NCBI RefSeq assembly: GCF_025917005.1
Contig: NZ_CP078091.1
Location: 2,108,001-2,172,000, forward strand
Direction of reading: 5' to 3'
Origin: Porphyrobacter sp. ULC335
Lineage (GTDB): Bacteria; Pseudomonadota; Alphaproteobacteria; Sphingomonadales; Sphingomonadaceae
DNA: 64,000 bases
Shown: positions 18,388 through 27,288 of the stretch, in pieces
Layout: each line of letters begins with the position of its first letter
Numbering within the stretch: position 1 is the first letter of the stretch
The notes under the pieces: generated by a model
Told to the model about the DNA's origin: nothing
Database searches by the model: none
The model's input: only the letters and a program-made list of their open reading frames with translations
Position numbers and translations under genes: made by a program

Positions 18388-19695
18388 CTATTGCGCTGCA
18401 TTCAGGACGTTTTCCTGCTCGCCGACTGCCTCGAAGCTGTGCAGAAAATCTATTAACTTCGAAGGATCGAGCGGGTGGGATACAAGGTAGCCTTGTGCCA
18501 TATCGCAGCCCATGATCTTGAGCAGCGCCATGCTCAGCTGGTCGTCCACCCCTTCAGCTGTCACTCGCATATCAAGCGCATGAGCAAGGTCGATGGTCGC
18601 GCGGGTAATCAGGGGATTGCGGTGGCTGCTGCTCAATTCGGCAATGAACGCCCGGTCGATCTTGAGTTCGCTGGCGGGCAATCGCTGCAAGTATTCGAGC
18701 GAGGAGAGACCGGCGCCGAAATCATCGATGGCAATCGCAATCCCGGCTTTCGCAAATGTGTCGAGGTTGCTGATCGCAATCTCCGGATCGGCGATGACTG
18801 CGGTCTCGGTAATCTCAATTCCAATTTGCGCTGATGTCCGTGACACCAGTTTCAGCAGATCGTCAGCGAAGCCGACATCCGCGAGGAGCGAACCCGAGAC
18901 ATTGATAAAGACCAGCAAGGAGTGCCCAACGGCGAGGAACTGCTCGTTGTCAGCAATTGCCTTCGCTGCTGTCCAGCGGGTCAACTCTCTGATTGTTCCG
19001 GTTTGTTCGCAAAGACCGATAAGCTCGCCAATGTTGACCTGTTGCCCATCCGGACGATTCCAACGCAAGAGCGCCTCTGCCGAACATATCGTGCCGCTCC
19101 GCAAATCAAGCTTGGGCTGATAGGCGAGCGTAACCTCTCCGTTCGTCAATCCGGCCTGAAGACCTCGTAAAAGCTCAAGCCGAACAGAGGGGCTGTCAGT
19201 CGGGCTTTCTGACCGGCTTTCTCCCTGGATTGCCGGGCGCGCCGCATTCTGGGGATCACCGCTGCCATCGAGGATCGCAGCGCGAACCGTGCAATTGAAC
19301 ATCGCGCCCGCAACCTGCGTCGGTTCAGCAAGAACCGCTTTTGCGGCACTGATCTGCGCAGTCAGGCCAGCAGCCTGGTCGACGGCAAATGACGCCGTGA
19401 TCGAACTGCTCCCGATCTCGGGAGGCTTGGCAAGCGTTCCCAGCTTCGACAGCTTGCGCGCCAACGTAGCCAGCAGCGCCGTTGCTGTTTCCGATCCAAG
19501 CAAGTGCTTGATCGCCTGTATTTCTGCCAGCTCAAACTTGACGACGGCAAGGCCGCCATCGGTTGCGTTCGTGGACTGTACGGGATGCGGCGATGATCGG
19601 GCGGCTCTCGACCTTACAAATAGCGTGCAGACGACAGCGGCAAAGACTGCAATCGCCGCCACCACGGCATAAATGTCTGACAAAGCTGGTTCCAC
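18388..19695 (-). CDS. Membrane-anchored EAL-domain c-di-GMP phosphodiesterase with degenerate GGDEF
   Basis: A 435-residue protein with one N-terminal transmembrane helix (residues 5-25), a divergent GGDEF-like region (about 45-150; no GGDEF motif, so no cyclase activity expected) and a C-terminal EAL domain (about 175-420). EAL catalytic features are present: SAEALLRW, IEITETAV, AIDDFGAGLSSLEYL (loop 6), LKIDRAFI and AEGVDD. This supports hydrolysis of c-di-GMP to pGpG. It is upstream of the autotransporter on the same strand. Confidence 0.88.
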   Translation of the reverse strand: MEPALSDIYAVVAAIAVFAAVVCTLFVRSRAARSSPHPVQSTNATDGGLAVVKFELAEIQAIKHLLGSETATALLATLARKLSKLGTLAKPPEIGSSSITASFAVDQAAGLTAQISAAKAVLAEPTQVAGAMFNCTVRAAILDGSGDPQNAARPAIQGESRSESPTDSPSVRLELLRGLQAGLTNGEVTLAYQPKLDLRSGTICSAEALLRWNRPDGQQVNIGELIGLCEQTGTIRELTRWTAAKAIADNEQFLAVGHSLLVFINVSGSLLADVGFADDLLKLVSRTSAQIGIEITETAVIADPEIAISNLDTFAKAGIAIAIDDFGAGLSSLEYLQRLPASELKIDRAFIAELSSSHRNPLITRATIDLAHALDMRVTAEGVDDQLSMALLKIMGCDMAQGYLVSHPLDPSKLIDFLHSFEAVGEQENVLNAAQ

Positions 19696-19988
19696 CGCCT
19701 TGGGTTAACCAGAACGCATAAAGATCGCGTAAATTGAAGGCCGGAACCCGCAGGTCCGGGTAAGACGGCTTCAACATCGCCTGGCAGCGTTTCCAGCTTC
19801 GCAGGACCTTGCCAAATTGCAGTTGCGCGGCTTGCGGCCGGTCACGAGAACAGACAGCGCCTGATTCCGCAGTCGCTTTTCGCGCGATCGAGTAGGAAGC
19901 GGATCACCCTGATTCGGCTGGCGTGGTAACCTGTACCGGTATTCCAGCAGCTATTGCGCCCGTCCGCCGACTTCTGGACAAGCCGAGC

Positions 19989-20480
19989 ATGCGGCTTTGC
20001 GTCTTCCTGCTTATGCTTATCCTGTTCGGCACTTCAGCGCAGGCGCAATGCCGCACGGGATCAGGGCCTGATTTTGGCGATGGCATCCCTTACTGTTCGC
20101 AACTTCCTGCGCCACCCGCACCTTCCCCAGCGCCAGCACCTGAGCTGCGGCCTCAATGGCTTGATTTCGCTGCTGCTGTCGCCTGGGCCGATAGCGATGA
20201 CGGAAGCCAGTTTGTCGGGGTGGAAAAACAGATCGACGAGCAATCCGCACGTGATGCCGCATTGAAGAAATGCAGGAAAGCGGGCTGGGAGAATTGTGAA
20301 ATCGCCACATCAGTTGTGAATGCAGTGATCGCGATCGGACGCGACAGCAATGGATCCCTTCGCACCAGAACCGCCGCGACGCTCGAAGAAGCGCGCGATG
20401 GACTTATGGCAAAATGCCGGGAGGTAGGGGTCACCTGCAAGATACTGGCGGTTTATGACGGAACACCGGAGTATTTCTGA
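19989..20480 (+). CDS. Secreted DUF4189-family protein
   Basis: A 163-residue protein with signal peptide MRLCVFLLMLILFGTSAQAQ, a Pro/Ala-rich linker (residues 36-50) and a Cys-paired domain (WLDFAAAVAWADSD ... ARDAALKKCRKAG-WENCEIA ... CREVGVTCKILAVYD) typical of DUF4189. These domains are found in small periplasmic or secreted proteins with disulfides. ATG at 19989 gives a perfect signal peptide; the frame opens earlier at 19923. Function unknown. Confidence 0.78.
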   Translation: MRLCVFLLMLILFGTSAQAQCRTGSGPDFGDGIPYCSQLPAPPAPSPAPAPELRPQWLDFAAAVAWADSDDGSQFVGVEKQIDEQSARDAALKKCRKAGWENCEIATSVVNAVIAIGRDSNGSLRTRTAATLEEARDGLMAKCREVGVTCKILAVYDGTPEYF

Positions 20481-20598
20481 GTGGCTGCTCGAGCAGATTT
20501 GAGGCTGAGCGTTGCAGCAGTGCCTGCAAAAATGGCGGGCTCAGGTCGTTCCTTCAGGCGGCCCCTTGCTCGACGTTCGCCGAAGAAGGGATAGAGTT

Positions 20599-21375
20599 GT
20601 GATTGGCCGACATTCTCTTGCTGTAATCTTTGCGGTCCTTGCCGCCATCGCGGTCGCATCGCCCGTCGATGCGAGGCGGCACAATAATCCGGTATTCGAC
20701 CAAGACGCTTTGGCCGTGTTGCGCGCGGCAGAATCAGGCGATTGGGATGAGCTGAACAAGCTACTTCCGCCATGCTCAAAGCTGCTGTCGTCGACGGCGG
20801 ATACCGGCATGACCATGCTGCAATGGACGCTTGCCAACAATAATGAAAAGGCGTTCCGGCTGTTACTTCGCGCGGGCGCGAAGCCCGATCAGCCGGGACT
20901 TGATGGAGACACGGTCATTCACGACGCGGCGGGCCACCGCAATCCGAAATGGCTGAAGCTTTTGCTGGAAAACGGCGCAAGTCCCAACGTTGGCAATAGT
21001 GCGAATGGGGCAACGCCGCTTGTACGTGCTTTGATTGCTGAACGCGACGAGCAGTTTGAAATGTTGCTGAAGGCGGGAACCAACCCCAATCTTGCCGATG
21101 CAACCGGCAACACACCGTTGCATGTCGCAGCCCAGATAAACAAGCCGTGGCATGTCTATATGCTTCTGACAAACCGCGCAGATCCCGCCGATCCGTTTCT
21201 GCGGAACGCGCAAGGGCAGACGTTCCAGCGCTATCTCTTCATGACCGAGGATGGGCTATTGAACAAACGCACACGCGAAGGGCGGCGGCTCGTGCTCGAT
21301 TATCTCTCGATCAAGGACATACCTATCGAACCCGGCGCACCACCACATCACCAGCCGGAATTCAAACAACCATGA
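20599..21375 (+). CDS. Exported ankyrin-repeat protein
   Basis: About 258 residues: a signal peptide (IGRHSLAVIFAVLAAIAVASPVDA) followed by about four ankyrin repeats (GMTMLQWTLANNNEKAFRLL; GDTVIHDAAGHRNPKWLKLL; GATPLVRALIAERDEQFEML; GNTPLHVAAQINKPWHVYML). GTG at 20599 is chosen because AAGGG lies 8 bases upstream and the signal peptide then starts correctly; the frame is open to 20512. Periplasmic ankyrin proteins usually act by protein-protein binding. Lower GC and more AT-rich codons than the core genes. Confidence 0.75.
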   Translation: MIGRHSLAVIFAVLAAIAVASPVDARRHNNPVFDQDALAVLRAAESGDWDELNKLLPPCSKLLSSTADTGMTMLQWTLANNNEKAFRLLLRAGAKPDQPGLDGDTVIHDAAGHRNPKWLKLLLENGASPNVGNSANGATPLVRALIAERDEQFEMLLKAGTNPNLADATGNTPLHVAAQINKPWHVYMLLTNRADPADPFLRNAQGQTFQRYLFMTEDGLLNKRTREGRRLVLDYLSIKDIPIEPGAPPHHQPEFKQP

Positions 21376-21425
21376 TAATCCAAGGCGCCATTCGGCCCCA
21401 TTAGGAAATCGCCACGGCAGGGGCG

Positions 21426-21657
21426 ATGTTGTCTGCCATCATCCTACCGGTCGGCATCCCGGTCCCTGTGGCGGCGCAGCAGCAAGTGATTAACGTGCCA
21501 CCGAGACACGGGCAAGGGCGTGCTCCTCTCCTCTATGAGGGTTACCGAGCACGCCGTGATTGCCGAACAAAGCGAAGCACGCGCACGGCAATCCGTAACC
21601 GAGCAATGCCAGCGGGGGAAGCTGACCTGCACCGTGATTGACGTGCTCGATGCGCGG
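21426..21657 (+). pseudogene. Possible frameshifted remnant of a small secreted protein
   Basis: One frame from ATG 21426 reads a signal-like MLSAIILPVGIPVPVAAQQQ and ends in low-quality sequence. The adjacent +1 frame from about 21505 reads LLSSMRVTEHAVIAEQSEARARQ followed by EQCQRGKLTCTVIDVLD, which has the Cys-pair texture of the DUF4189-like neighbour. A single frameshift near 21505 would join them. The reading is suggestive only. Confidence 0.25.
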
Positions 21658-22827
21658 CTACCGCACCGATTGTCCCAGCGTTGTGAGTTTGCAGTTGGTG
21701 CCGCTGCGGATTTTGTAATCGATCAGTCTGTAACCTGGCTTGCTACCGCCCGGCTTCAGGAACAGCGTCATTGCACATGCGCTCAGTTCGCCTTCTTGGG
21801 CTTGCATCTGATCCACGCCGATCTGCTTGCCGTTTGCGTCCAGAACCGGCACCTCAAAAACCCTTATTTGCCGAGTGTCATTCTCGGTAAAATAGCTCAG
21901 CGCACGGGTTCCGCCGAGATCGCTGCTGCTGCTGGGTGGACCCCAGAAGCCTGCAATTTCCTCCTCGGTCCAGCCGACCATGTTCAGAAACACCTTTTGA
22001 TGCCAGCTGTCGTTCTTCCTGAACGTCTTGTTCGCCTCCGTGATGAATGCGCGCTCGGCGTCCATATTGCCGATGTCCGTTTGCCACACGTCAGCTTTGC
22101 CGGCCAATAGCGCCAATTCGGCATCCATCTTGGCTTTCTCCGCCTGGATTTCCTCAGGCGTTTTGCTGGTCGTATACTGAGGACGCGTGCCGCTTTTCCA
22201 CAAATTCTGCCATGTGAAATTGGGCAAAGCAGTGCCGTACTCGACGGCCTCAAACTTGCCGGCAAAGATCATGCCCAAGTCGGTCAGCGGCTTCATTTTT
22301 TCGATATTATCAAACGACTTGCTTTCTTGAGCAGTCTTGATGGCCTTGGCAACATTGTCGAAATCACATGCGGCGGTGTAAACACGGCCCAGCCAGTTAT
22401 CGGGGATCTGCATCCACGCATCGGAATTGACGGTTTCCACGGTATCGTTGCGATACACCGCAGTTGCGCGCGCAAACTGGACTTCCTTCTGGCGGCACCG
22501 GACATTGAGCGAATAGAATATGCTGTCAGGCTCTCCAGCATTCTCCAGCACCTGAACGACCCAGACGTTGGTATACTGGCGGTCTTGGAGATATTGCAGC
22601 CCGTTGCCGCCCTTGACCGCCTCCTTGGGGTCGTAAGTGCTCAAATCCGTCTGCGTAACCATTAGGTCGATGGCCAGATAATGGGCAGTGCGATTGGGAG
22701 CCTTTCCTTCCTGCGCGATGAGCAACCAGGGTGTTGGCTCTGCCTGAACTGCAGGAGCCATAAGAAGGGCCGCCGCGGCAGCCAAGGCGCTGCAAATCAG
22801 CCGGATTTTGTTGAGAGCATGCGTCAT
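21658..22827 (-). CDS. Exported protein of unknown function (389 aa)
   Basis: A signal peptide (THALNKIRLICSALAAAAALLMAPAVQA) precedes a domain of about 150 residues (TPWLLIAQEGK ... YLAIDLMVTQ ... NVWVVQVLENAG ... YSLNVRCRQKEVQFARATAVYR) whose pattern, with paired Cys and an aromatic 'W' start, vaguely recalls surface-adhesin-E-like domains. A Lys/Glu-rich helical region (about 245-290) follows, then a NAD-free mixed domain ending in CKLTTLGQSVR. ATG at 22827 is chosen; it starts one base after the stop of the next upstream gene, so the two form a tight operon. Not identified further. Confidence 0.65.
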   Translation of the reverse strand: MTHALNKIRLICSALAAAAALLMAPAVQAEPTPWLLIAQEGKAPNRTAHYLAIDLMVTQTDLSTYDPKEAVKGGNGLQYLQDRQYTNVWVVQVLENAGEPDSIFYSLNVRCRQKEVQFARATAVYRNDTVETVNSDAWMQIPDNWLGRVYTAACDFDNVAKAIKTAQESKSFDNIEKMKPLTDLGMIFAGKFEAVEYGTALPNFTWQNLWKSGTRPQYTTSKTPEEIQAEKAKMDAELALLAGKADVWQTDIGNMDAERAFITEANKTFRKNDSWHQKVFLNMVGWTEEEIAGFWGPPSSSSDLGGTRALSYFTENDTRQIRVFEVPVLDANGKQIGVDQMQAQEGELSACAMTLFLKPGGSKPGYRLIDYKIRSGTNCKLTTLGQSVR

Positions 22828-22828
22828 G

Positions 22829-23413
22829 TCAGCCCACCTTCCCGGCCAGGCAGGCCCGCATCTGATCGCGCGCGGCATGGCCGTCTTTCCACGCAAGACT
22901 GAAAACGTGCTTCTTGTCGATGGTCACACGCACCCCTTCAGTATCCTGCATAACGTCAAGACCGGCCTCGACACTCGGAAGCGAAAAAAGAACCATCGCT
23001 GTCGCCTCGCCTGGCTCTTCGCCTTGGATCGTCAGCAAGTTGGCGGTGACCGTTCGATCGGGTTCCCCGTCGGTCGACAGCGTAACCTTCTTGGGTGTGG
23101 GTGTGTCGACCTGGGGAACCGAGTCCCCGCTGACGAGGAAGAATGCCTCGTTCCAATCCGCTGTCGGTCCGACATAGGCCATCGCTTGCCCACCGGTGCC
23201 GGAATAATAGGTTATAGAACAACCCTTGCCAGCCACCTGGCCGTTGTGCGCCAGCTTCCATTCGGACTTGAGCTGGGTCGTATCGAGATTGATCTTATCA
23301 TCGCGCGCCTCCAAGGCACCCGCCAACTGCCTCTCCAGCGCCGTTTGTGCCGATGCGCTGCCGGCTGATCCCAACAGCAACGCGCCACACATGATTTTCA
23401 GATTTTTGGTCAT
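22829..23413 (-). CDS. Exported protein of unknown function (194 aa)
   Basis: Starts with signal peptide TKNLKIMCGALLLGSAGSASAQ, then a compact beta-rich domain (KLAHNGQVAGKGCSITYYSGTGGQAMAYVGPTADWNEAFFLVSG ... DRTVTANLLTIQGEE). The tail HVFSLAWKDGHAARDQMRACLAGK is helical with a late Cys that could pair with the Cys near residue 63. It is the first gene of a two-gene unit with the 389-aa exported protein (1-bp gap). No family recognised; ATG 23413 preferred to an upstream alternative at 23425. Confidence 0.65.
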   Translation of the reverse strand: MTKNLKIMCGALLLGSAGSASAQTALERQLAGALEARDDKINLDTTQLKSEWKLAHNGQVAGKGCSITYYSGTGGQAMAYVGPTADWNEAFFLVSGDSVPQVDTPTPKKVTLSTDGEPDRTVTANLLTIQGEEPGEATAMVLFSLPSVEAGLDVMQDTEGVRVTIDKKHVFSLAWKDGHAARDQMRACLAGKVG

Positions 23414-23945
23414 TCTTGGCCCCACAAAGCATTGTTCTCTAGACGGCTGCCACGCACATGGCGAAAACTTACGGGAGCAATGCCGCCGTTTGACTATCTA
23501 TTGGCTGAATAGAACCCGATGGTGAGCCGACTAAATTGTACCGGGACCTTTTTTCGGCTGCCAGTCCCGCTGCTCGTTCCAGTAACTCGCGCCATGGCCT
23601 GCTGTCCTGCTTGGCTTGCCAATCCTCCATCAACGTGCGCGGCGCCCTTGCGCATTTCGGGTGTCTTGTTCCGGCTATCGGAAAGAGCGCATTGAAATGT
23701 CGAAAAAATTCTTACCCGTCGGTCCTGAATATGGCGCTGGGGGCGGGCGCTGTATGAGGCGCAATTGATCGAGACCCGAGCAATGGAAGAGGCTCACGCC
23801 GCACTCCAAACGCGTGCGTGCCTCACGACTACGGCCGGGCCGTCTGATCACGCTGATTGGAACGATTTCGGCAGTTAAGGGCTATGTGGCACGATGTCGT
23901 TTTGGCTGTCATGATCGCCCGCACTGCTCGATGTGAGACACAGCC
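23414..23945. other. 532-bp stretch with no supported gene
   Basis: Only short, low-quality reading frames occur here. A fragment around 23745-23875 reads YEAQLIETRAMEEAHAALQ in one frame but has a stop immediately before it and no start, so it could be a gene remnant. The promoter for the two-gene exported unit is presumably at the left end. Nothing else seen. Confidence 0.4.
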
Positions 23946-24704
23946 TCACCGCCCTTCGAACCAATCCTGAAACTCTTTGGATCGGTGGCGACTGATAGGC
24001 AGGCAAAGCCCTGTGACGAGTTCGACTTTACCTTTGCGAACCGATTTCACACCGTGCCTTGCAACCCAGTGCGAACGGTGGATCTGAAAGCCATCGGACA
24101 ATAGCTGTGTTGCCGCAGCCAAAGTCATATGGATCAAGGCTTCGCCCATTGCGGTGTGGACGCGCAGATAATGATCCTCGGATGAAAGCGCCAGAACCCG
24201 CGCCGATCGTAGCGCTAGGGGAAGGCGCTCATTGAACTTTGTTTCAGGCACCGGAACTGTCGGCTCGTTCCCGGCAAGCCGCCCCTCTCCAATACGCCGC
24301 CACGACGCCAGCATGCTTAGCGCCCGAAACATCAGCCCGATCAGCAAATTCTGCCAGAGCAAATGCACCGGATTGATGTGCGCGATAACATTCGGCGCAA
24401 GATAACTCAGGCTGGCGTAAACGAAGGCTGCGCCCGGAACGACCAGCGCCAAGTCAACCAGCAAGGCTGCCCAAAGCGGCCAATATCCCTGAAAGAAGTG
24501 CCTAGCGACCAGATAGCTCACGACCAGAATGGTCGTTCCGATCACGCTTACGCACAGCACGAAATGGAGAATTCTCTGCCAGAACCCCATATCGACATAT
24601 GTGGCAAACGGCCCGGCCAGTCCGATGACAAATCCCGCGACGGGCAAAGATAGCAGAGCCTGCCAACGCAGCAGCGGAGCCGATCGCGACCTGAACTGGA
24701 GCAT
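23946..24704 (-). CDS. Membrane-bound LytTR-type transcriptional regulator
   Basis: A 252-residue protein with four predicted transmembrane helices (about 15-32, 45-65, 72-95, 105-125) followed by a C-terminal LytTR DNA-binding domain (SEDHYLRVHTAMGEALIHMTLAAATQLL ... QIHRSHWVARHGVKSVRKGKVELVTGLCLPISRHRSKEF). This is the membrane-LytTR architecture often found in Sphingomonadales next to the gene it controls. ATG at 24704 is preferred; the long upstream extension has no membrane or domain character. Divergent from the alpha/beta hydrolase across 114 bp, so that operon is its likely target. Confidence 0.82.
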   Translation of the reverse strand: MLQFRSRSAPLLRWQALLSLPVAGFVIGLAGPFATYVDMGFWQRILHFVLCVSVIGTTILVVSYLVARHFFQGYWPLWAALLVDLALVVPGAAFVYASLSYLAPNVIAHINPVHLLWQNLLIGLMFRALSMLASWRRIGEGRLAGNEPTVPVPETKFNERLPLALRSARVLALSSEDHYLRVHTAMGEALIHMTLAAATQLLSDGFQIHRSHWVARHGVKSVRKGKVELVTGLCLPISRHRSKEFQDWFEGR

Positions 24705-24818
24705 CAAGGTAGAGTTTCCACTGGCGAAAGAAATCGACCATTCGCGAAATGCCTGAAGACCTAAAGCTGCGCCGCGGCATACGCAAGGCCATCCCATGAA
24801 CCTTGCCAGGAATTGATA

Positions 24819-25832
24819 ATGCTCTCGAAGTATCTGATGCGCGGTGCCATTTCCGCACCCTTCCTTGTCGCTGGTGCGATGGGCGGCATTCTGATGTTGA
24901 CCGCTCCAAAGGCACCGCCACCAATCGCCGCCATCCAAGGCGCGAGTGATTTTATGAGCGCTTTTGCTCAGGCACAGCCGCCAGCAAGTTATATGACGGC
25001 CCGCGATGGCGCCAAGCTGTCGTACCGGCTCTATCCCGGAAAAGCCGGCGCGGGCGTTGTTGTCGCCGTTCACGGATCGTCCGGTACCACAGTGGCCATG
25101 CATGGTATCGCAGAAGCAATATCCGCCGAGGGCCCGGCAGTTTATTCAATCGACTTGCGCGGACACGGCTACAGCGAAGGACCAGACGGACGCTTAGGCG
25201 ATGTGGCATATCGCGGTCAGTACGAAGATGACCTCGCCGACATCGCCAAATTCGTCTCGATAGCGCATCCAACGGAGAATAAACTGCTGCTGGGCCACTC
25301 GACTGGAGGAGCGGTTATTCTGAGGACAGCGAGCATTCAGGCCTATGCTGACAACTATGACGCCTATCTTGCGCTGTCACCATTCATTGCCCCTGGCTCG
25401 GCAATGGACCGCCCCAATCAGGGGGGGTGGACCTCGGTCAGCGTGCCGCGCATCGTTGTGCTCAGCATCTTGAACGGGTTTGGCATTTCCGCGCTCGATC
25501 ACATGACTGTACTGGAAATGGCCGTGCCGGATGGCACCAAGGACCGGCGCCCCGGAAGCTACAGCCATGCCTTGCTGGCTTCGGCAAATCTACCGCGCGA
25601 ATGGGAGCCCGCAATCCGCGCAATTCAGAGGCCGACACAAGTGCTGATCGGTGAGAAGGACGAGTTGTTTTTTGCAAAAGCCTACCCGTCAGAATTGGGG
25701 CGCGCCAATCCGAAGATAAAGGTCACGCTACTCCCCAACGTCGGCCATATGGCAATGGTTTACCAAGATGATGCGCTGAAAGCTGTGACAGGGAAGGTCC
25801 GGGAAATGCTTCGGCCGGTCGGACAGAATTAA
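24819..25832 (+). CDS. Membrane-anchored alpha/beta hydrolase (lysophospholipase-like)
   Basis: A 337-residue hydrolase with an N-terminal hydrophobic anchor (RGAISAPFLVAGAMGGILMLTA). Fold landmarks are the oxyanion VHGSSG near 93, DLRGHGYSEGPDG near 120, nucleophile Ser in GHSTGG near 165, acid Asp in EKDELF near 285 and His in NVGHMAM near 312, so a complete triad. Most similar in layout to serine aminopeptidase/monoacylglycerol lipase types. AGGA lies 7 bases before ATG 24819. The LuxR-HTH gene follows after 10 bp. Confidence 0.85.
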   Translation: MLSKYLMRGAISAPFLVAGAMGGILMLTAPKAPPPIAAIQGASDFMSAFAQAQPPASYMTARDGAKLSYRLYPGKAGAGVVVAVHGSSGTTVAMHGIAEAISAEGPAVYSIDLRGHGYSEGPDGRLGDVAYRGQYEDDLADIAKFVSIAHPTENKLLLGHSTGGAVILRTASIQAYADNYDAYLALSPFIAPGSAMDRPNQGGWTSVSVPRIVVLSILNGFGISALDHMTVLEMAVPDGTKDRRPGSYSHALLASANLPREWEPAIRAIQRPTQVLIGEKDELFFAKAYPSELGRANPKIKVTLLPNVGHMAMVYQDDALKAVTGKVREMLRPVGQN

Positions 25833-25842
25833 GGCGCCTTCG

Positions 25843-26067
25843 ATGCGACGCTCCACATTGACGCAGCGGCAGGCCGAAATCGCATCGCTTTTGCATCAGA
25901 AGCTATCCAACAAGATGATCGCGAGCGAACTCGGCATTTCGCATTTTACGGTTCGCAATCATATCACTATCCTGATGCTGCTGCTGAATGTCGATGCGCG
26001 TAGTCGGATTCCCGAGCGAGCCATCGATCTAGGCTTGATCAACCCGCCTCACCCCGAGCCACATTAG
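25843..26067 (+). CDS. Stand-alone LuxR/GerE helix-turn-helix protein (74 aa)
   Basis: Almost the whole protein is a GerE-type HTH (LTQRQAEIASLLHQKLSNKMIASELGISHFTVRNHITIL), lacking any receiver or autoinducer domain. The recognition-helix consensus S..TV.NH is intact. It is 10 bp downstream of the hydrolase and co-oriented. Either a minimal regulator of the GerE kind or the relic of a longer LuxR protein; the intact start codon and Met-Arg-Arg N-terminus make a genuine small regulator plausible. Confidence 0.75.
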   Translation: MRRSTLTQRQAEIASLLHQKLSNKMIASELGISHFTVRNHITILMLLLNVDARSRIPERAIDLGLINPPHPEPH

Positions 26068-26313
26068 CGCAAAGGTGGGAAAGACCATCGCGAGAGACAC
26101 GTTCCACATTCGCGTGCCGAACTCGACAAACCCGCCTTGTGCTGATCGAAACAGCGTCGTCTGCACGATTTGCCCGGATCGCAGCGCGCGTGGTTGAGCT
26201 TTTTCTACACGCAGAAAAGTGCACCGGTACGGAAAAGCGCATTCTTCCTGCTCCAACGACCGCCTATGATCGTGCTCGAATTGGAGGGCTTGTTTGGGCT
26301 GGGGGGAAATCCG

Positions 26314-26754
26314 ATGAGCGTGATCCATAAGCTACAGGATTTTCCATTCATCACGTTGCCCGTCGGTCTGCTCCTGCTGCGGACCGTAACAGCGATCTTG
26401 TTTGCTGCGCATGCTTTTGTTCGCATCGCCAACGGCTCGATTGCTCAATTCGGGACCTTCATGGAAGCCGTCGGCTTCCGGTTCGGTGTCGCTTGGGTGT
26501 GGGCGATCACTATCACAGAGATTGTGGCGGCGTTGCTTTTGATCGCTAACCGTCTCGTGCGCCCGGCAGCTGCGTCGCTACTGGTGATCGCCTTTACAGG
26601 CATCATGCTGATCCACCGCAAATTGGGTTGGTTCGTTGGAGAGCATGGTACGGGAGGTGCAGAATATAGCGTGGCGCTCATCTTCATGCTGCTGTTAATC
26701 GCAGCAGCCGATCGCGAGGCACAACGACACCGGTCAGGCGGGATCGCTGAATGA
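26314..26754 (+). CDS. DoxX-family membrane protein
   Basis: A 146-residue protein with four transmembrane helices and DoxX features (LPVGLLLLRTVTAILFAAHAFVRIANG; VWAITITEIVAALLLIANR; GEHGTGGAEYSVALIFMLLLIA). ATG 26314 is preceded by GGGGGG at a spacing of 7-8. Members of this family associate with oxidative-stress and respiratory functions, but the role here is unknown. Its stop overlaps the next start (ATGA), so they are translated together. Confidence 0.82.
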   Translation: MSVIHKLQDFPFITLPVGLLLLRTVTAILFAAHAFVRIANGSIAQFGTFMEAVGFRFGVAWVWAITITEIVAALLLIANRLVRPAAASLLVIAFTGIMLIHRKLGWFVGEHGTGGAEYSVALIFMLLLIAAADREAQRHRSGGIAE

Positions 26755-27263
26755 ACTTCGATGCGTTCAAATCGAAGGCAAAGCTGCTGCGTTTTGCCGC
26801 GGTGATCGCAGCCGCCGCATCCACAGCTTCTATTGCGTTAGCGGATAGCACGCCCCCGAGTTTTCCAGTCGCGCTGCACGGTGTGTGGTTCGACGATAAC
26901 AGGGAAGGCAAAGCGCAATGCCGCGCCCTTAAGAAAGCCGCCAGCGCAGATGATGACGAGGTGTCCCGATTGCTGGTTGGAGGTGTTCTCATCGGCCAAT
27001 CGATGATCCACGACTATGCTGAATATGGCGAAGGGAATTTCTACGCGCTGCGGGCGCTTGAAAAGTCAGGCAGCAATAGCTGGCGCATTGCCGTTGCCAC
27101 CGGCATCGACACCTCACCCGAAGCATCGCAATTGGCCGACGATACTTTCACCATGGAGTTGGTCAGGGGGAGGCTCACTATTCGAGCCAAGCCGCACCTT
27201 CATGATCTGGCGGATGGCTGGACAGTCAACCACCGGCTGCGGCGCTGTACCAAGTCCTCATGA
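26751..27263 (+). CDS. Exported hypothetical protein (170 aa)
   Basis: A signal peptide (AKLLRFAAVIAAAASTASIALA) then a 138-residue domain: PVALHGVWFDDNREGKAQCRALKKA, a His-containing middle (IHDYAEYGEGNFYALRALEK) and a beta-rich end (DTFTMELVRGRLTIRAKP) with a final Cys pair candidate (Cys near 65 and 166). Starts in the ATGA overlap with doxX. Unknown family. Confidence 0.7.
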   Translation: MNFDAFKSKAKLLRFAAVIAAAASTASIALADSTPPSFPVALHGVWFDDNREGKAQCRALKKAASADDDEVSRLLVGGVLIGQSMIHDYAEYGEGNFYALRALEKSGSNSWRIAVATGIDTSPEASQLADDTFTMELVRGRLTIRAKPHLHDLADGWTVNHRLRRCTKSS

Positions 27264-27288
27264 TAAAGCTGTCACGATCTGGAGCGAA

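Noticed and set aside
19700..19740. TTAACCAGAACGCAT as a CtrA site upstream of the EAL gene
   Set aside because: Only one half-site is present; the second TTAA is missing at the right spacing.
26029..26313. Leftward frame ending in a hydrophobic MWNVSLAMVFPTFALMW segment
   Set aside because: It lacks a supported start and overlaps the end of the LuxR-HTH gene. The membrane-like end is interesting but short; kept as a possible remnant only.
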